A stretch of 50,752 nt of DNA, from positions 1-50,752 of the forward strand of contig JBCDGZ010000041.1 in NCBI GenBank assembly GCA_038750655.1. The letters are read 5' to 3'. Below the pieces are notes generated by a model. The model searched no databases. It saw only the letters and a program-made list of their open reading frames with translations, and had not been told where the DNA came from. The stretch is from JBCDGZ01 sp038750655 (lineage in GTDB: Bacteria > Bacteroidota > Bacteroidia > Chitinophagales > Saprospiraceae). Below are positions 24,410 through 33,200 of the stretch, piece by piece (the stretch's first letter is position 1; every line of letters starts with the position of its first letter). A program made the translations under genes and the position numbers.

Positions 24410-24749
24410 AGAACTTCGCTTTCTATTATAAATGCAGTAAAAGGGATTTTTGATTAATTGAACTCTTCTCTAATATCTATGTTAATGATCTGTGTCGCTG
24501 TAGGGTTTTACTAAAAACGTAGCGACCTTACACTGCTGTTGATACAAAATAATGGGTTTGTGAAGAGTCGCCAGAGTTTTATTCTTGGGAATTTTATAAG
24601 CTTTAATCCGTCTGCTATCCAGTAAGACGATCAATCAGTTGCTTGAGGTTGGGTGCGAATTCAACTTCGATCATCAAAGTATTTTGGCCCCTCTTTTTGA
24701 ATCGTCCTTTTTTGTCTTATATTCACTGAAGCAACTATAAGAAGACCAC
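24410..24749. other. Divergent intergenic region
   Basis: 340 nt without a convincing gene between a minus-strand barrel protein and the transhydrogenase operon. It holds a hairpin at 24494-24526 (GTCGCT with AGCGAC, inner GTTTT with AAAAC). A weak promoter candidate for the plus strand, TTTG at 24696-24699 with TATATTCA at 24718-24725, has a short 18-nt spacer. A 19-codon minus-strand frame was seen but not accepted. Confidence 0.4.
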
Positions 24750-25841
24750 ATGAAACTTGGAGTACTTAAAGAATCTGATGACCATAGAGTCGCCCTCGTT
24801 CCCGCCACTGCCAAAAAAATTAAAGCACTGGGTGTTGAAATTTTCGTCGAAAAAGGAGCTGGTAAAATGGCTTCTATCGTCGATGCGGACTATACGGAAT
24901 TCGCCAGCCTGCTGCCCCGCGAGGAGCTGCTTAAAACGGCGGATATGCTGATCAGTATTCATACCCCGACAGAGGAGACCCTCAAGCAAATCCCGCAGGG
25001 GCGTCACCTCATCGCCCTTTTCCAACCTTTTGCTGATGATAGCATTGTGGAGCGCCTGCGCAAGGCTGGACTGGAAGCCTTCAGCATGGATATGATCCCC
25101 AGGACGACACTGGCCCAATCGATGGATGTACTTTCTTCGATGGCCTCCATTGCGGGTTATAAGGCGGTATTAACGGCAGCCAACCACCTTCCGCGCTACT
25201 TTCCGATGATGATTACTGCGGCGGGCAGCGTACGCCCGGCCAAAGTCTTGGTGCTGGGAGCAGGCGTTGCGGGCTTGCAGGCCATCGCTACGGCTCGCCG
25301 CCTGGGCGCTATGGTAGAAGCCTTCGACGTGCGCAAAGCGGCCAAGGAGGAGGTGGAAAGCTTGGGGGCGAAGTTTGTGGAGATCGAAGGCGCGCGCGAC
25401 GATGCCGACGCCGGCGGCTACGCCGTCGAGCAGAGCGAGGACTTTCTCCGCCGCCAGCGCGAAGAGGTGCAAAATCGCGCCATGAAAGCCGATGTCATCA
25501 TCACCACCGCGCAGGTGCGCGGCCGCAAAGCTCCAATTCTGGTGCCCGCCACCACCGTCGAGCAAATGAAGCAGGGCGCAGTCATCGTTGATCTGGCTGC
25601 TTCAACCGGCGGTAACTGCGAGCTGAGTCAAAACGCTAAGACCATTGTCCATAAGGGCGTTACCATCATCGGCGATTCGGCCCTGGCCTCCGGGATGCCG
25701 CAGGATGCTAGCTTGCTCTACAGCAACAACCTATTCAATTTTTTACAATTACTTCTTAAAGACGGCGAGCTAAGCATTGATCTGGAAAACGAAATTGTCC
25801 GTTCTGCTTACATCACTGCACCACAAACTAGTGAAGCCTAA
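24750..25841 (+). CDS. pntAA: NAD(P) transhydrogenase subunit alpha, NAD-binding part
   Basis: 363 residues. Member of the alanine dehydrogenase/PntA family: MKLGVLKESDDHRVALVPATAKK at the N-terminus, VEKGAG, SMDMIPRT and AQSMDVLSS as the domain-linking signature, and a Rossmann motif VLVLGAGVAGLQAIATARRLGA near 165-186 followed by VEAFDVR. With PntAB and PntB it forms the proton-translocating enzyme that drives hydride transfer from NADH to NADP+. Genes of the three subunits are in order, with the alpha split into a soluble part and a membrane part, as common in Bacteroidota. The sequence ends at 363 without membrane helices. Confidence 0.92.
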   Translation: MKLGVLKESDDHRVALVPATAKKIKALGVEIFVEKGAGKMASIVDADYTEFASLLPREELLKTADMLISIHTPTEETLKQIPQGRHLIALFQPFADDSIVERLRKAGLEAFSMDMIPRTTLAQSMDVLSSMASIAGYKAVLTAANHLPRYFPMMITAAGSVRPAKVLVLGAGVAGLQAIATARRLGAMVEAFDVRKAAKEEVESLGAKFVEIEGARDDADAGGYAVEQSEDFLRRQREEVQNRAMKADVIITTAQVRGRKAPILVPATTVEQMKQGAVIVDLAASTGGNCELSQNAKTIVHKGVTIIGDSALASGMPQDASLLYSNNLFNFLQLLLKDGELSIDLENEIVRSAYITAPQTSEA

Positions 25842-25880
25842 ACGCAATCCTTTCGCACAACCCTTATCACATCAATACCA

Positions 25881-26198
25881 ATGGATACCATTTTTCAATT
25901 CTTTGACAGCAATCTTTTACAGATTTATTTGCTGTTGTTTACGATCATCCTCGGCTTTGAGGTCATTTCCAAAGTCCCAACGGTGCTGCACACCCCGCTG
26001 ATGTCGGGGGCCAATGCCATCAGCGGCGTCGTTATCATCGGCGCTATTCTGCTGATTCGGCGGGCCGACCCTCAGGATTATTTCACCCTCATTCTCGGCA
26101 GCCTGGGCGTCATCCTGGGCATGATCAATGTCGTCGGTGGCTTCGGCGTGACCGACCGGATGCTGGAAATGTTCAAAAAGAAAAAGACTAAATCATGA
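25881..26198 (+). CDS. pntAB: NAD(P) transhydrogenase alpha, membrane part
   Basis: 105 residues with three to four hydrophobic segments (LQIYLLLFTIILGFEVI, ISGVVIIGAILLI, LGSLGVILGMINVVGGFGVTDRML). The signature VPTVLHTPLMSGANAISG is specific for the membrane part of the transhydrogenase alpha chain. It starts 39 nt after pntAA; its TGA overlaps the ATG of pntB (ATGA at 26195-26198), implying translational coupling. Confidence 0.93.
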   Translation: MDTIFQFFDSNLLQIYLLLFTIILGFEVISKVPTVLHTPLMSGANAISGVVIIGAILLIRRADPQDYFTLILGSLGVILGMINVVGGFGVTDRMLEMFKKKKTKS

Positions 26199-27598
26199 TC
26201 GTATCTTCTATTGTCAATTTCGGCTATCTGATTGGAGCCCTGGCTTTTGTGTGGGGCCTACGGCAGCTTAGCTCTCCTGATACCGCCCGCAGAGGCAATA
26301 TTTTGGCGGCCATTGGTATGGGCCTAGCTATTGTGGCGACGATGGTGCAGCCGCTGAGCGATGCGCCTAACAACTACGGATGGATCATCGTTTCGCTGAT
26401 CATTGGAGCCTTTATCGGTCAGGTCAGCGCCCGTCGCATTCAAATGACGGCGATGCCGCAGATGGTCTCGATTTTCAACGGCCTGGGGGGCGCCTGCGCG
26501 CTGGTGCTGGCGATGGTGGAGCTGGTGCGCTACTACGACGGCAGCGCCGCCTTAGACGGAGGCTCTCTAGCCATTGTGCTCTTTGCGCTGCTCATCGGAG
26601 CGGTATCTTTCACGGGCAGCCTGCTGGCCTTTGCCAAGTTGCAAGGGCTAGTGTGGGACAGTACGGTGACGCTGCCCAAGCATAACATCATCAATCAAGT
26701 TTTGCTGCTGGTTACCCTTGGGGCTTCCGTTTATCTATTCCTGCAGGGGCAGCCCGGAGGGCTGTGGATAGGGATTGTGGTGATGGTTTTGTCTTTGATT
26801 TATGGCTTTTCTTTCGTAGCTCCCATTGGTGGAGCGGATATGCCGGTCGTGATTTCTTTACTCAACTCTTTTACGGGGCTTTCTGCGGCGGCAGCCGGGT
26901 TGATTTATGACAATCAGATTATGCTGGTGGGCGGTATTTTGGTGGGGGCCTCGGGTACGATCCTGACGGTGTTGATGTGTGAGGCGATGAATCGTTCGTT
27001 GCTCAATGTTTTGATTGGAGGCTTTGGTGGCGGTGCAGCGGCCAAGGCGGCGACCTCTGGCGATCAGGTGGCGAAGCAGGTGACGACTAATGATGCAGCG
27101 ATCCAATTGTTTTATTCTCAGTCGGTGATGATTGTGCCGGGCTACGGGTTGGCGGTAGCGCAGGCGCAGAAGGCCTGCAAGGAATTGGATGATCAGTTGG
27201 AGGCCAATGGGGTGGAGGTAAAATACGCCATTCATCCGGTGGCCGGCCGCATGCCGGGGCATATGAATGTCTTGCTGGCGGAGGCTGATGTACCCTATCC
27301 CAAACTACTCGATTTGGATGATGCCAATGATGCCTTGCCCAATACAGATATTGTGGTCATCGTAGGGGCCAACGACGTAGTGAATCCAGCCGCCAAAGAT
27401 GATCCAGGCAGTCCCATCTACGGAATGCCGGTGCTCAATGTTTGGGAAGCCAAGCACATCATCGTGCTCAAGCGCAGTATGCGGCCGGGATATGCCGGCA
27501 TTCAGAACCAACTCTTTTTTCACGAAAAAAACAAAATGCTCTTCGGAGACGCCAAGGATTCTTTGCAGAAATTGGTGAGTGAAGTCAAGAATTTGTAA
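26195..27598 (+). CDS. pntB: NAD(P) transhydrogenase subunit beta
   Basis: 467 residues, the normal size. The N-terminal two thirds hold about nine membrane helices (ALAFVWGLRQLSSPDTARRG, MVSIFNGLGGACALVLAM, SFTGSLLAFAKLQG, PVVISLLNSFTGLSAAAAG); the C-terminal third is the NADP-binding domain with VPGYGLAVAQAQ (Rossmann loop), YAIHPVAGRMPGHMNVLLAEA and GANDVVNPAA near 400. Carries the proton path together with PntAB. It overlaps the pntAB stop by 4 nt. Confidence 0.94.
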   Translation: MIVSSIVNFGYLIGALAFVWGLRQLSSPDTARRGNILAAIGMGLAIVATMVQPLSDAPNNYGWIIVSLIIGAFIGQVSARRIQMTAMPQMVSIFNGLGGACALVLAMVELVRYYDGSAALDGGSLAIVLFALLIGAVSFTGSLLAFAKLQGLVWDSTVTLPKHNIINQVLLLVTLGASVYLFLQGQPGGLWIGIVVMVLSLIYGFSFVAPIGGADMPVVISLLNSFTGLSAAAAGLIYDNQIMLVGGILVGASGTILTVLMCEAMNRSLLNVLIGGFGGGAAAKAATSGDQVAKQVTTNDAAIQLFYSQSVMIVPGYGLAVAQAQKACKELDDQLEANGVEVKYAIHPVAGRMPGHMNVLLAEADVPYPKLLDLDDANDALPNTDIVVIVGANDVVNPAAKDDPGSPIYGMPVLNVWEAKHIIVLKRSMRPGYAGIQNQLFFHEKNKMLFGDAKDSLQKLVSEVKNL

Positions 27599-27609
27599 AA
27601 ACAGCTGAT

Positions 27610-27810
27610 ATGGATCGTGAAGACGTCAACCGCCTAATTGCTATTGGGATTACCCTGTTTTTGCTATTCCTACTTTATTTAATGTTCACCGTTTTACTAC
27701 CAACGATCGTTGCCCTCACGATGAACATTGTATACCTTTTCCCCCTCCTTTTTATTATCATAGGGGGGATTTACGGGGTGTATAGGATGGTGTTGAGTTT
27801 GTTGGAGTAG
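27610..27810 (+). CDS. Small two-helix membrane protein
   Basis: 66 residues, almost entirely two hydrophobic segments (about 10-31 and 36-57) with a short polar start MDREDVNRL and a short end. It starts 11 nt after pntB and would be cotranscribed, but no link to the transhydrogenase is known. No family recognised. A repeat hairpin follows directly. Confidence 0.55.
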   Translation: MDREDVNRLIAIGITLFLLFLLYLMFTVLLPTIVALTMNIVYLFPLLFIIIGGIYGVYRMVLSLLE

Positions 27811-27817
27811 GGGGGGA

Positions 27818-27852
27818 GTCGCCGTGTCCCTTGGTAGGAGACACGGCTCGGA
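27818..27852. repeat. Palindromic repeat, copy 1 (GCCGTGTC family)
   Basis: GCCGTGTC (27821-27828) pairs perfectly with GACACGGC (27840-27847). The flanks TCG and CGGAC match, in inverted orientation, the repeat at 46800-46835. Here it lies right after the small membrane gene and may also act as a terminator, since the sequence GACTAAAAAA follows. Confidence 0.6.
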
Positions 27853-27940
27853 CTAAAAAAGAGCTGCTTTTTATACGAAAAGGAAATGTGTGTACACAGA
27901 AGACACGAACTGCATTAACCCAACTTCAAAAAATAACAGC

Positions 27941-29044
27941 ATGAAAAACCTAAAACCCCTCCTTCTTTTCCTCTGCACGGGCTTTCTACAAACTGCTTTA
28001 GGGCAGGATACCACGACAAAAACGACAAGCTACCAGCAGACCGCTGATGACCTACTGACCCAAGTCATCGAAAACAAGCATTGTGTCGGTATTACAGCGG
28101 GCTTTACTAGAGATGGTGTAGTAAAATGGACGGGTGGGGCAGGCCGCAGTGGCCTCAGCAAACAAAACGATTTTGGTCCTGCAACCTTAACGCGTACCGC
28201 CTCCATTGCCAAACCCATGACTGCCGTTGCCATTCTGCAACTCTACGAGCAAGGAAAGATTGATCTGGACCAGCCCATTCGGCAATATTTACCCCATTTT
28301 CCCCAAAAAGCAAAGGGCGACATCACTGTTCGCCATCTGCTGACGCACTCTTCCGGTGTGGGCGGCTATCAAAAGAAAGAAGCCCGGAATACCAACTACT
28401 ACGCTACGTTAACCGATGCCGCAGCAGTCTTCCAAGGCCGACCCTTGCAGTTCGCTCCCGGTAGCTCCTTCCAATACACCTCCTACGGCTACGTCCTCCT
28501 CGGCCTGATTATTGAACAGGCCTCCGGCATGAGCTATGGCGAGTACATGCAGCAGAACATCTGGACCCCTGCGGGCATGACCCACACTGGAATCGAAGTG
28601 GCCACCCAAGCTTATCCCCATAAATCCAAGCCGTACCACCGCAGCGATAGAGGAAAAATCAAGGACGCCAAATCGGTCGACCTCAGCAATCGCATTCCCG
28701 GTGGTGGCATTTATTCCACTGTCGATGATCTACTAAAATTCGGAAATGCGCTGCTCAGTCATTCCCTAATTAAAGCCGAAACTCTGGATATGATGACCCA
28801 AAACACCGGCCTCAAAAAAGAGGGCAGCCCCTACGGTATGGGCTGTTACCTCTACGCCGGCCCACCCGAACCTCAGGATGTCTTTGGGCACACGGGAGGG
28901 CAATTGGGCTGCTCCGCGATGATGCTACTTATACCCAAGTGGGAATCTACGATTGTCGTACTTTCCAATACCTCAGGGGCTCTACAGGAGGTCTCCAACA
29001 CGGCCATGCAGCTCCTCGCATTGGCCAAAACTGCTACTCCTTGA
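27941..29044 (+). CDS. Serine hydrolase, class C beta-lactamase/DD-peptidase family
   Basis: 367 residues from the ATG at 27941 (signal peptide MKNLKPLLLFLCTGFLQTALG, then Q). Family motifs: Ser88-x-x-Lys91 in TASIAKPMT, the Tyr-x-Ser/Asn equivalent YTSYGYVLLG near 186, and HTGGQLG (KTG equivalent) near 320. Members include AmpC, D-aminopeptidases, esterases and PBP4-like carboxypeptidases; this one is exported to the periplasm and could be any of these, and antibiotic hydrolysis cannot be inferred. It stands alone. Confidence 0.85.
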   Translation: MKNLKPLLLFLCTGFLQTALGQDTTTKTTSYQQTADDLLTQVIENKHCVGITAGFTRDGVVKWTGGAGRSGLSKQNDFGPATLTRTASIAKPMTAVAILQLYEQGKIDLDQPIRQYLPHFPQKAKGDITVRHLLTHSSGVGGYQKKEARNTNYYATLTDAAAVFQGRPLQFAPGSSFQYTSYGYVLLGLIIEQASGMSYGEYMQQNIWTPAGMTHTGIEVATQAYPHKSKPYHRSDRGKIKDAKSVDLSNRIPGGGIYSTVDDLLKFGNALLSHSLIKAETLDMMTQNTGLKKEGSPYGMGCYLYAGPPEPQDVFGHTGGQLGCSAMMLLIPKWESTIVVLSNTSGALQEVSNTAMQLLALAKTATP

Positions 29045-29131
29045 TGTTCAAGTCAGGAGGGTTTGCAACTTAACTATTGAATTTCTCGACTCAATGGATT
29101 ATCTTAACAAAAAGGATAAAATATTAAGAAT

Positions 29132-29410
29132 ATGACTGGTAATCTTGATAGCCGCAAGACAAAGTTAATAGAGCGAATTTCTTCTATGTCTTCTGAAAAG
29201 GACATTGCCGGATTGGAAAACTACCTTACCGCTCTAGATAAGGAGCAAAGAGTGTCAGAGCTATTCAAGCCGATGAAGGACACTATTACAGTGCAAGACT
29301 TAAAAAAAGAGCAGAGTTTTGATGGAATAGACCGAGCAAAATTTGAAGCCCTTGCCAAACAGCTTGAGATACAAGAATCCCTAGAGGAACTCTTATCAAT
29401 GATTGATTAA
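29132..29410 (+). CDS. Probable antitoxin of the PIN pair
   Basis: 92 residues, strongly charged and helical (KLIERISSMSSEKDIAGLENYLTALDKEQR, DLKKEQSFDGIDRAKFEALAKQLEIQESLEELLSMID). Such a protein with the toxin gene overlapping its stop fits a type II antitoxin of the kind that partners VapC-like PIN toxins in Bacteroidota. Its TAA overlaps the ATG of the toxin gene (29410). The DNA-binding part is not recognised. Confidence 0.65.
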   Translation: MTGNLDSRKTKLIERISSMSSEKDIAGLENYLTALDKEQRVSELFKPMKDTITVQDLKKEQSFDGIDRAKFEALAKQLEIQESLEELLSMID

Positions 29411-29856
29411 TGGATTATTTATTAGATACAAATATTGTCTTAGCTTACATTCGCCAGGACAAAAGAGTCCAATTAGTCGATGAGAGATACGATCCCTTAA
29501 GTGAATCTAATGCTGCTATTATTTCTATCGTCACCGTTGGGGAGATCAAGTCTATTGCAATTCGAAACAATTGGGGAGATAGAAAACTTGAGTTACTAGA
29601 GACCTTGCTCAATCAATTTATAGTTGCCGATATTAATGTTAAATCAGTAGTAGAGCGGTACGCCCAGATTGATGCTTTTAGCCAGGGAAGGCTCAAAGAT
29701 GAAAAATCGACTTTTACAGCGAGAAATATGGGTAAAAATGACCTTTGGATTGCAGCTACAGCCTCTGTCCTTGATGTTCCGTTGATTACTACTGATCGTG
29801 ATTTTGCCCATCTAAATACGAAATTTTTGAAGCTGGAAGAAGTAAAGCTGATTTAA
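29410..29856 (+). CDS. PIN-domain ribonuclease toxin (VapC-like)
   Basis: 148 residues with the acidic PIN active site: Asp6 (LLDTNIVLAY), Glu45 (VTVGEI), Asp111 (KNDLWIAATA) and Asp129 (TTDRDF). VapC-type toxins cleave tRNA or rRNA when the antitoxin is degraded. The start overlaps the antitoxin stop by one base, a standard toxin-antitoxin layout. The pair lies after a serine hydrolase and before the giant adhesin. Confidence 0.85.
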   Translation: MDYLLDTNIVLAYIRQDKRVQLVDERYDPLSESNAAIISIVTVGEIKSIAIRNNWGDRKLELLETLLNQFIVADINVKSVVERYAQIDAFSQGRLKDEKSTFTARNMGKNDLWIAATASVLDVPLITTDRDFAHLNTKFLKLEEVKLI

Positions 29857-30225
29857 ATTTTATGTGTAAGTGGTTTTAAACGAATTGCTTAGAATCTAAA
29901 TTTAGATATGTTTATCAAGGCAGTATTTCTCGGCAGAGTATACTGACGATACTGTAAAAGTGGAGCTTTTATAGAAGAAAATCACCGTAATCCTCAGTAA
30001 AAGCCACTGCTCGAGCCTAATACATTCAACCGATTTAACGAATCATTAACGCAAACTTTCTTACCTTTACGCAATAAATAAGCGCCCTATCATATTATTA
30101 GTCTTGGTTATTTCGAAGGAAATTTCCTCTATTAATTACACTATGTTGAATAATTGTAAATCCCATAGCTGAGAGCACCCGAGCATTATTATTCAAAACG
30201 AAATCAGAGAACAAGACTCCCTAAA
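29857..30225. other. Intergenic region before the giant adhesin gene
   Basis: 369 nt, AT-rich. No protein-like frame, tRNA or clear hairpin was found. TTACCTTTACG near 30060-30070 resembles the -7 element with a mismatch but lacks a partner at the right distance, so the promoter of the adhesin gene remains unplaced. Confidence 0.35.
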
Positions 30226-33200
30226 ATGATGCCGTTGCAATACCGTTTAAAAAAGCTTTACAGTGTTCGATTTACACTCATTAACTTATTTTTCTTACTG
30301 CCCATCCTGCTGTCCGCTCAGGCAAACATCGAGCTGACGGTCAATGGGGCTACAGTAGCCACCACCTGTTCTGATATTCTCAGTGGGCCTGATATACGCT
30401 GGGGCGTCACCGTCAACGGAGGGCCGCGCGTGGTCTATCCCGCCGTCGCCGTCTGCTTCACCGATCCGCCCTTTACCCAGTACTCGGCCAGCTATGACTG
30501 CCTGGACGACGTTCCGGCGACCGTCGAAGTCTGCTTCACCGTCTTTGAGGACGACAGCTTCCTCTGTAACCTCAACAACCTGGACTGCCAAGAGCGTATC
30601 TGCGATAACTTTGCCATACCGCCGGATGATACGCCGGCTAACCATACCCTCAGCCTTCCGGCGGGCCTCAGCTCCTCCGGAACCCTGGATTTTACCATCA
30701 CCAATGACCGCAATTACATCGGTGGGCTTAACGACTTTCCCTGCGATGCTATTGACCTAGGGCTATTGCCCAGCGGGGGGCAATTGGGCGATGCCAGCCT
30801 GAGCAATTACAATAACTTTTGTGGTACCAACCTCAACGAGCCCCGCCCCGAAAACGATGGTGGCTGGTTCAATGATCACGGGGTCTGGTTCCGCTTTACG
30901 ACCTCCGCTAACCCCAGCGGGGTCATCAATCTCAATGCGATTAATGATCCCGAGCAGCGGGGCGATACGCTCAATATACAGATAGCGGTCTACGAAAGCA
31001 GCGACGGCACCTGTACGGGCACCTTCGATCTGGTGCGCTCCTGGGATCGTGGGGCAGAGTTTGACGAGCAGCTGCCCCTGGAATGCCCCAAGCCCAATAC
31101 GACGTACTTCGTTGTGGTGGATGGCCGCTGGGTCTTCGGGCAAGGAACCGAAAGGGGCTGGTTCGGGCTGGAAATCGATGATAATGTGGCCACCGAAGGC
31201 CCAGATTTCATCTGCGATGCTACGGATATGGGGACAGTGCCGGAGAATGGCTCGACCGCTGTAGCTGATCAGTCCAACTTCTGCGCTACCCGCATCGGCG
31301 AACGGCAGCCTTCTGCCTTCGTCGCCCAACGTACGGTTTGGTACCGCTTCGATCCCCCCTCTTCTGGCCACGTTCAGATCGATGTGATCAGCGACCTGGC
31401 CCCTCCCGACGGAAACGATATTGACCTACAAATCGCCGTTTTTCATACTGCTGATAATGATTGTACCAGTCGAATGCTCGAAGTAGAGAGTGTGTATACC
31501 TATGCGGATTATGATGAGCAATTGATCCTCGAATGCCTCACGCTGGGCAAAAGCTACTGGATTATGATCGACGGTGCAGGTCGAAATACTGCCGGAATCT
31601 TCGATATTACAGTCAGTGATGCGGGAGATTTGCCGCCTCAGTTTCAAACTACCCTCGACGAAATTATCTGCGATGGGGACAGCTTGGTGGTAGGCGATAC
31701 GACCTTTTTCACCACCACCACCTTCCAGGAAATCATCGTTGCCTCTAATGGCTGCGATAGTCTGGTGGAAGGGACTTTGATGGTGATGCCCAATAGCGAT
31801 GAGCAGATCGATACGACTATTTGCTTTGGTACGACGATTAGCGTGGGTACGGCGACTTATACCTCGACGGGCATTTATGAAACCACCGTTCCGGCGGCTA
31901 ATGGCTGTGATAGCATTATCACCACCAATTTGGTGGTAGCCGATGAGTTGAGTGTCACGGCGACGATGACGGCCGAGGCCAGCGGCTACCTCGATCCCGA
32001 CGGGACGGCGGGAGCAGTGGCCACGGGAGGAGACGGTAACTACAGTTATTTGTGGTCGGATGGGCAAGCGACGGCGACAGCGACGGGGCTACTTGGTGGG
32101 CAGGACTACTGCGTGACGGTCACCGATGGCAATGGCTGTACGGCGGAAGATTGTGTATTGATTTTCTTCCCTAGTAATATTTTTTCACTGGTCGTCAATG
32201 ATACCGTCGATTGTCATGGCGATGTGGACGGTAGTCTAACGATTTTCATTTCCAACGGGGCGTGGCCTTATGATTTTGATTGGGAAAATGGCGATGGCAG
32301 CCTCAGTGGTAGCGGAGTCGTTGCGACCGAGGGCGGCAGCGCCACCATCGATAATTTGGCACCGGGCAATTACAGCTTTACCATTACTGATAATTTCGGG
32401 ATCGCCTCTGCTTTCGGCGAAGTCGTCGAACCTGATCCGATTGTCACGCAGTTGGATGAAACCCTGTGTTTTGGGGAAAGTTTGAGCGTAGGATCGACTG
32501 TGTACAGTGGCTCTGGGCCGATCAATGAGTTGCTGGTGTCGGCCAAGGGCTGTGATAGTACAGTCGTTGGAGACCTACTTATTCTTGCAGAAATTAGTAC
32601 TTCCTTGAACGAAACGCTCTGTTTTGGGGAAACTTTAACGGTGGGATCAGCGGTCTATAACGCCAGTGGGCCGATCAGTGAAGTGCTGACGGCCGCCAGC
32701 GGCTGCGATAGTACTGTTACCGGAGATTTATTCATCCACCCCGAAGTCCGTACTGATCAGCAGATTACAGTATGTGCGGGGGGGAGTATAACGGTTGGAA
32801 CGACGATTTACGATAGTTCGGGGCAATATACCGAGGTGCTGACGGCCGCAACGGGCTGTGACAGTACGGTCAATACAGATTTTACGGTGTTGCAGGAACT
32901 GGTTGTGAATACGGTTTTGAGCCAGGAGGCTAGTGCCCTTTGGGTGGGCGATGGAGAGGCCACTGCGCTGGCCCTCGGCGGCTCGGGCAATTACAGCTAC
33001 GCCTGGTCCGATGGGCAAAGCAATATGGTGGCTACGGGCCTCGAAGGCGGCCGGAATTACTGTGTGACGGTTACCGATGATATTGGCTGTAGCGCAGAAG
33101 CTTGCGTAGTGATTCTTTTCCCTAGTGATATTCGACATACGATTGTCAATGATACGGTTGATTGTATTGGCGATGCTAACGGCAGTTTGGTTTTTACGGC

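Noticed and set aside
24628..24684. Short minus-strand frame starting MIEVEFAPNLKQLIDRLTG
   Set aside because: Only 19 codons, no promoter or terminator; it looks somewhat protein-like but nothing supports translation.
27941..29044. Resistance beta-lactamase controlled by the BlaI/M56 pair
   Set aside because: The hydrolase is only generically class C-like, lies about 17 kb away and has no copy of the ACGACATTTGTCGT operator in front of it.
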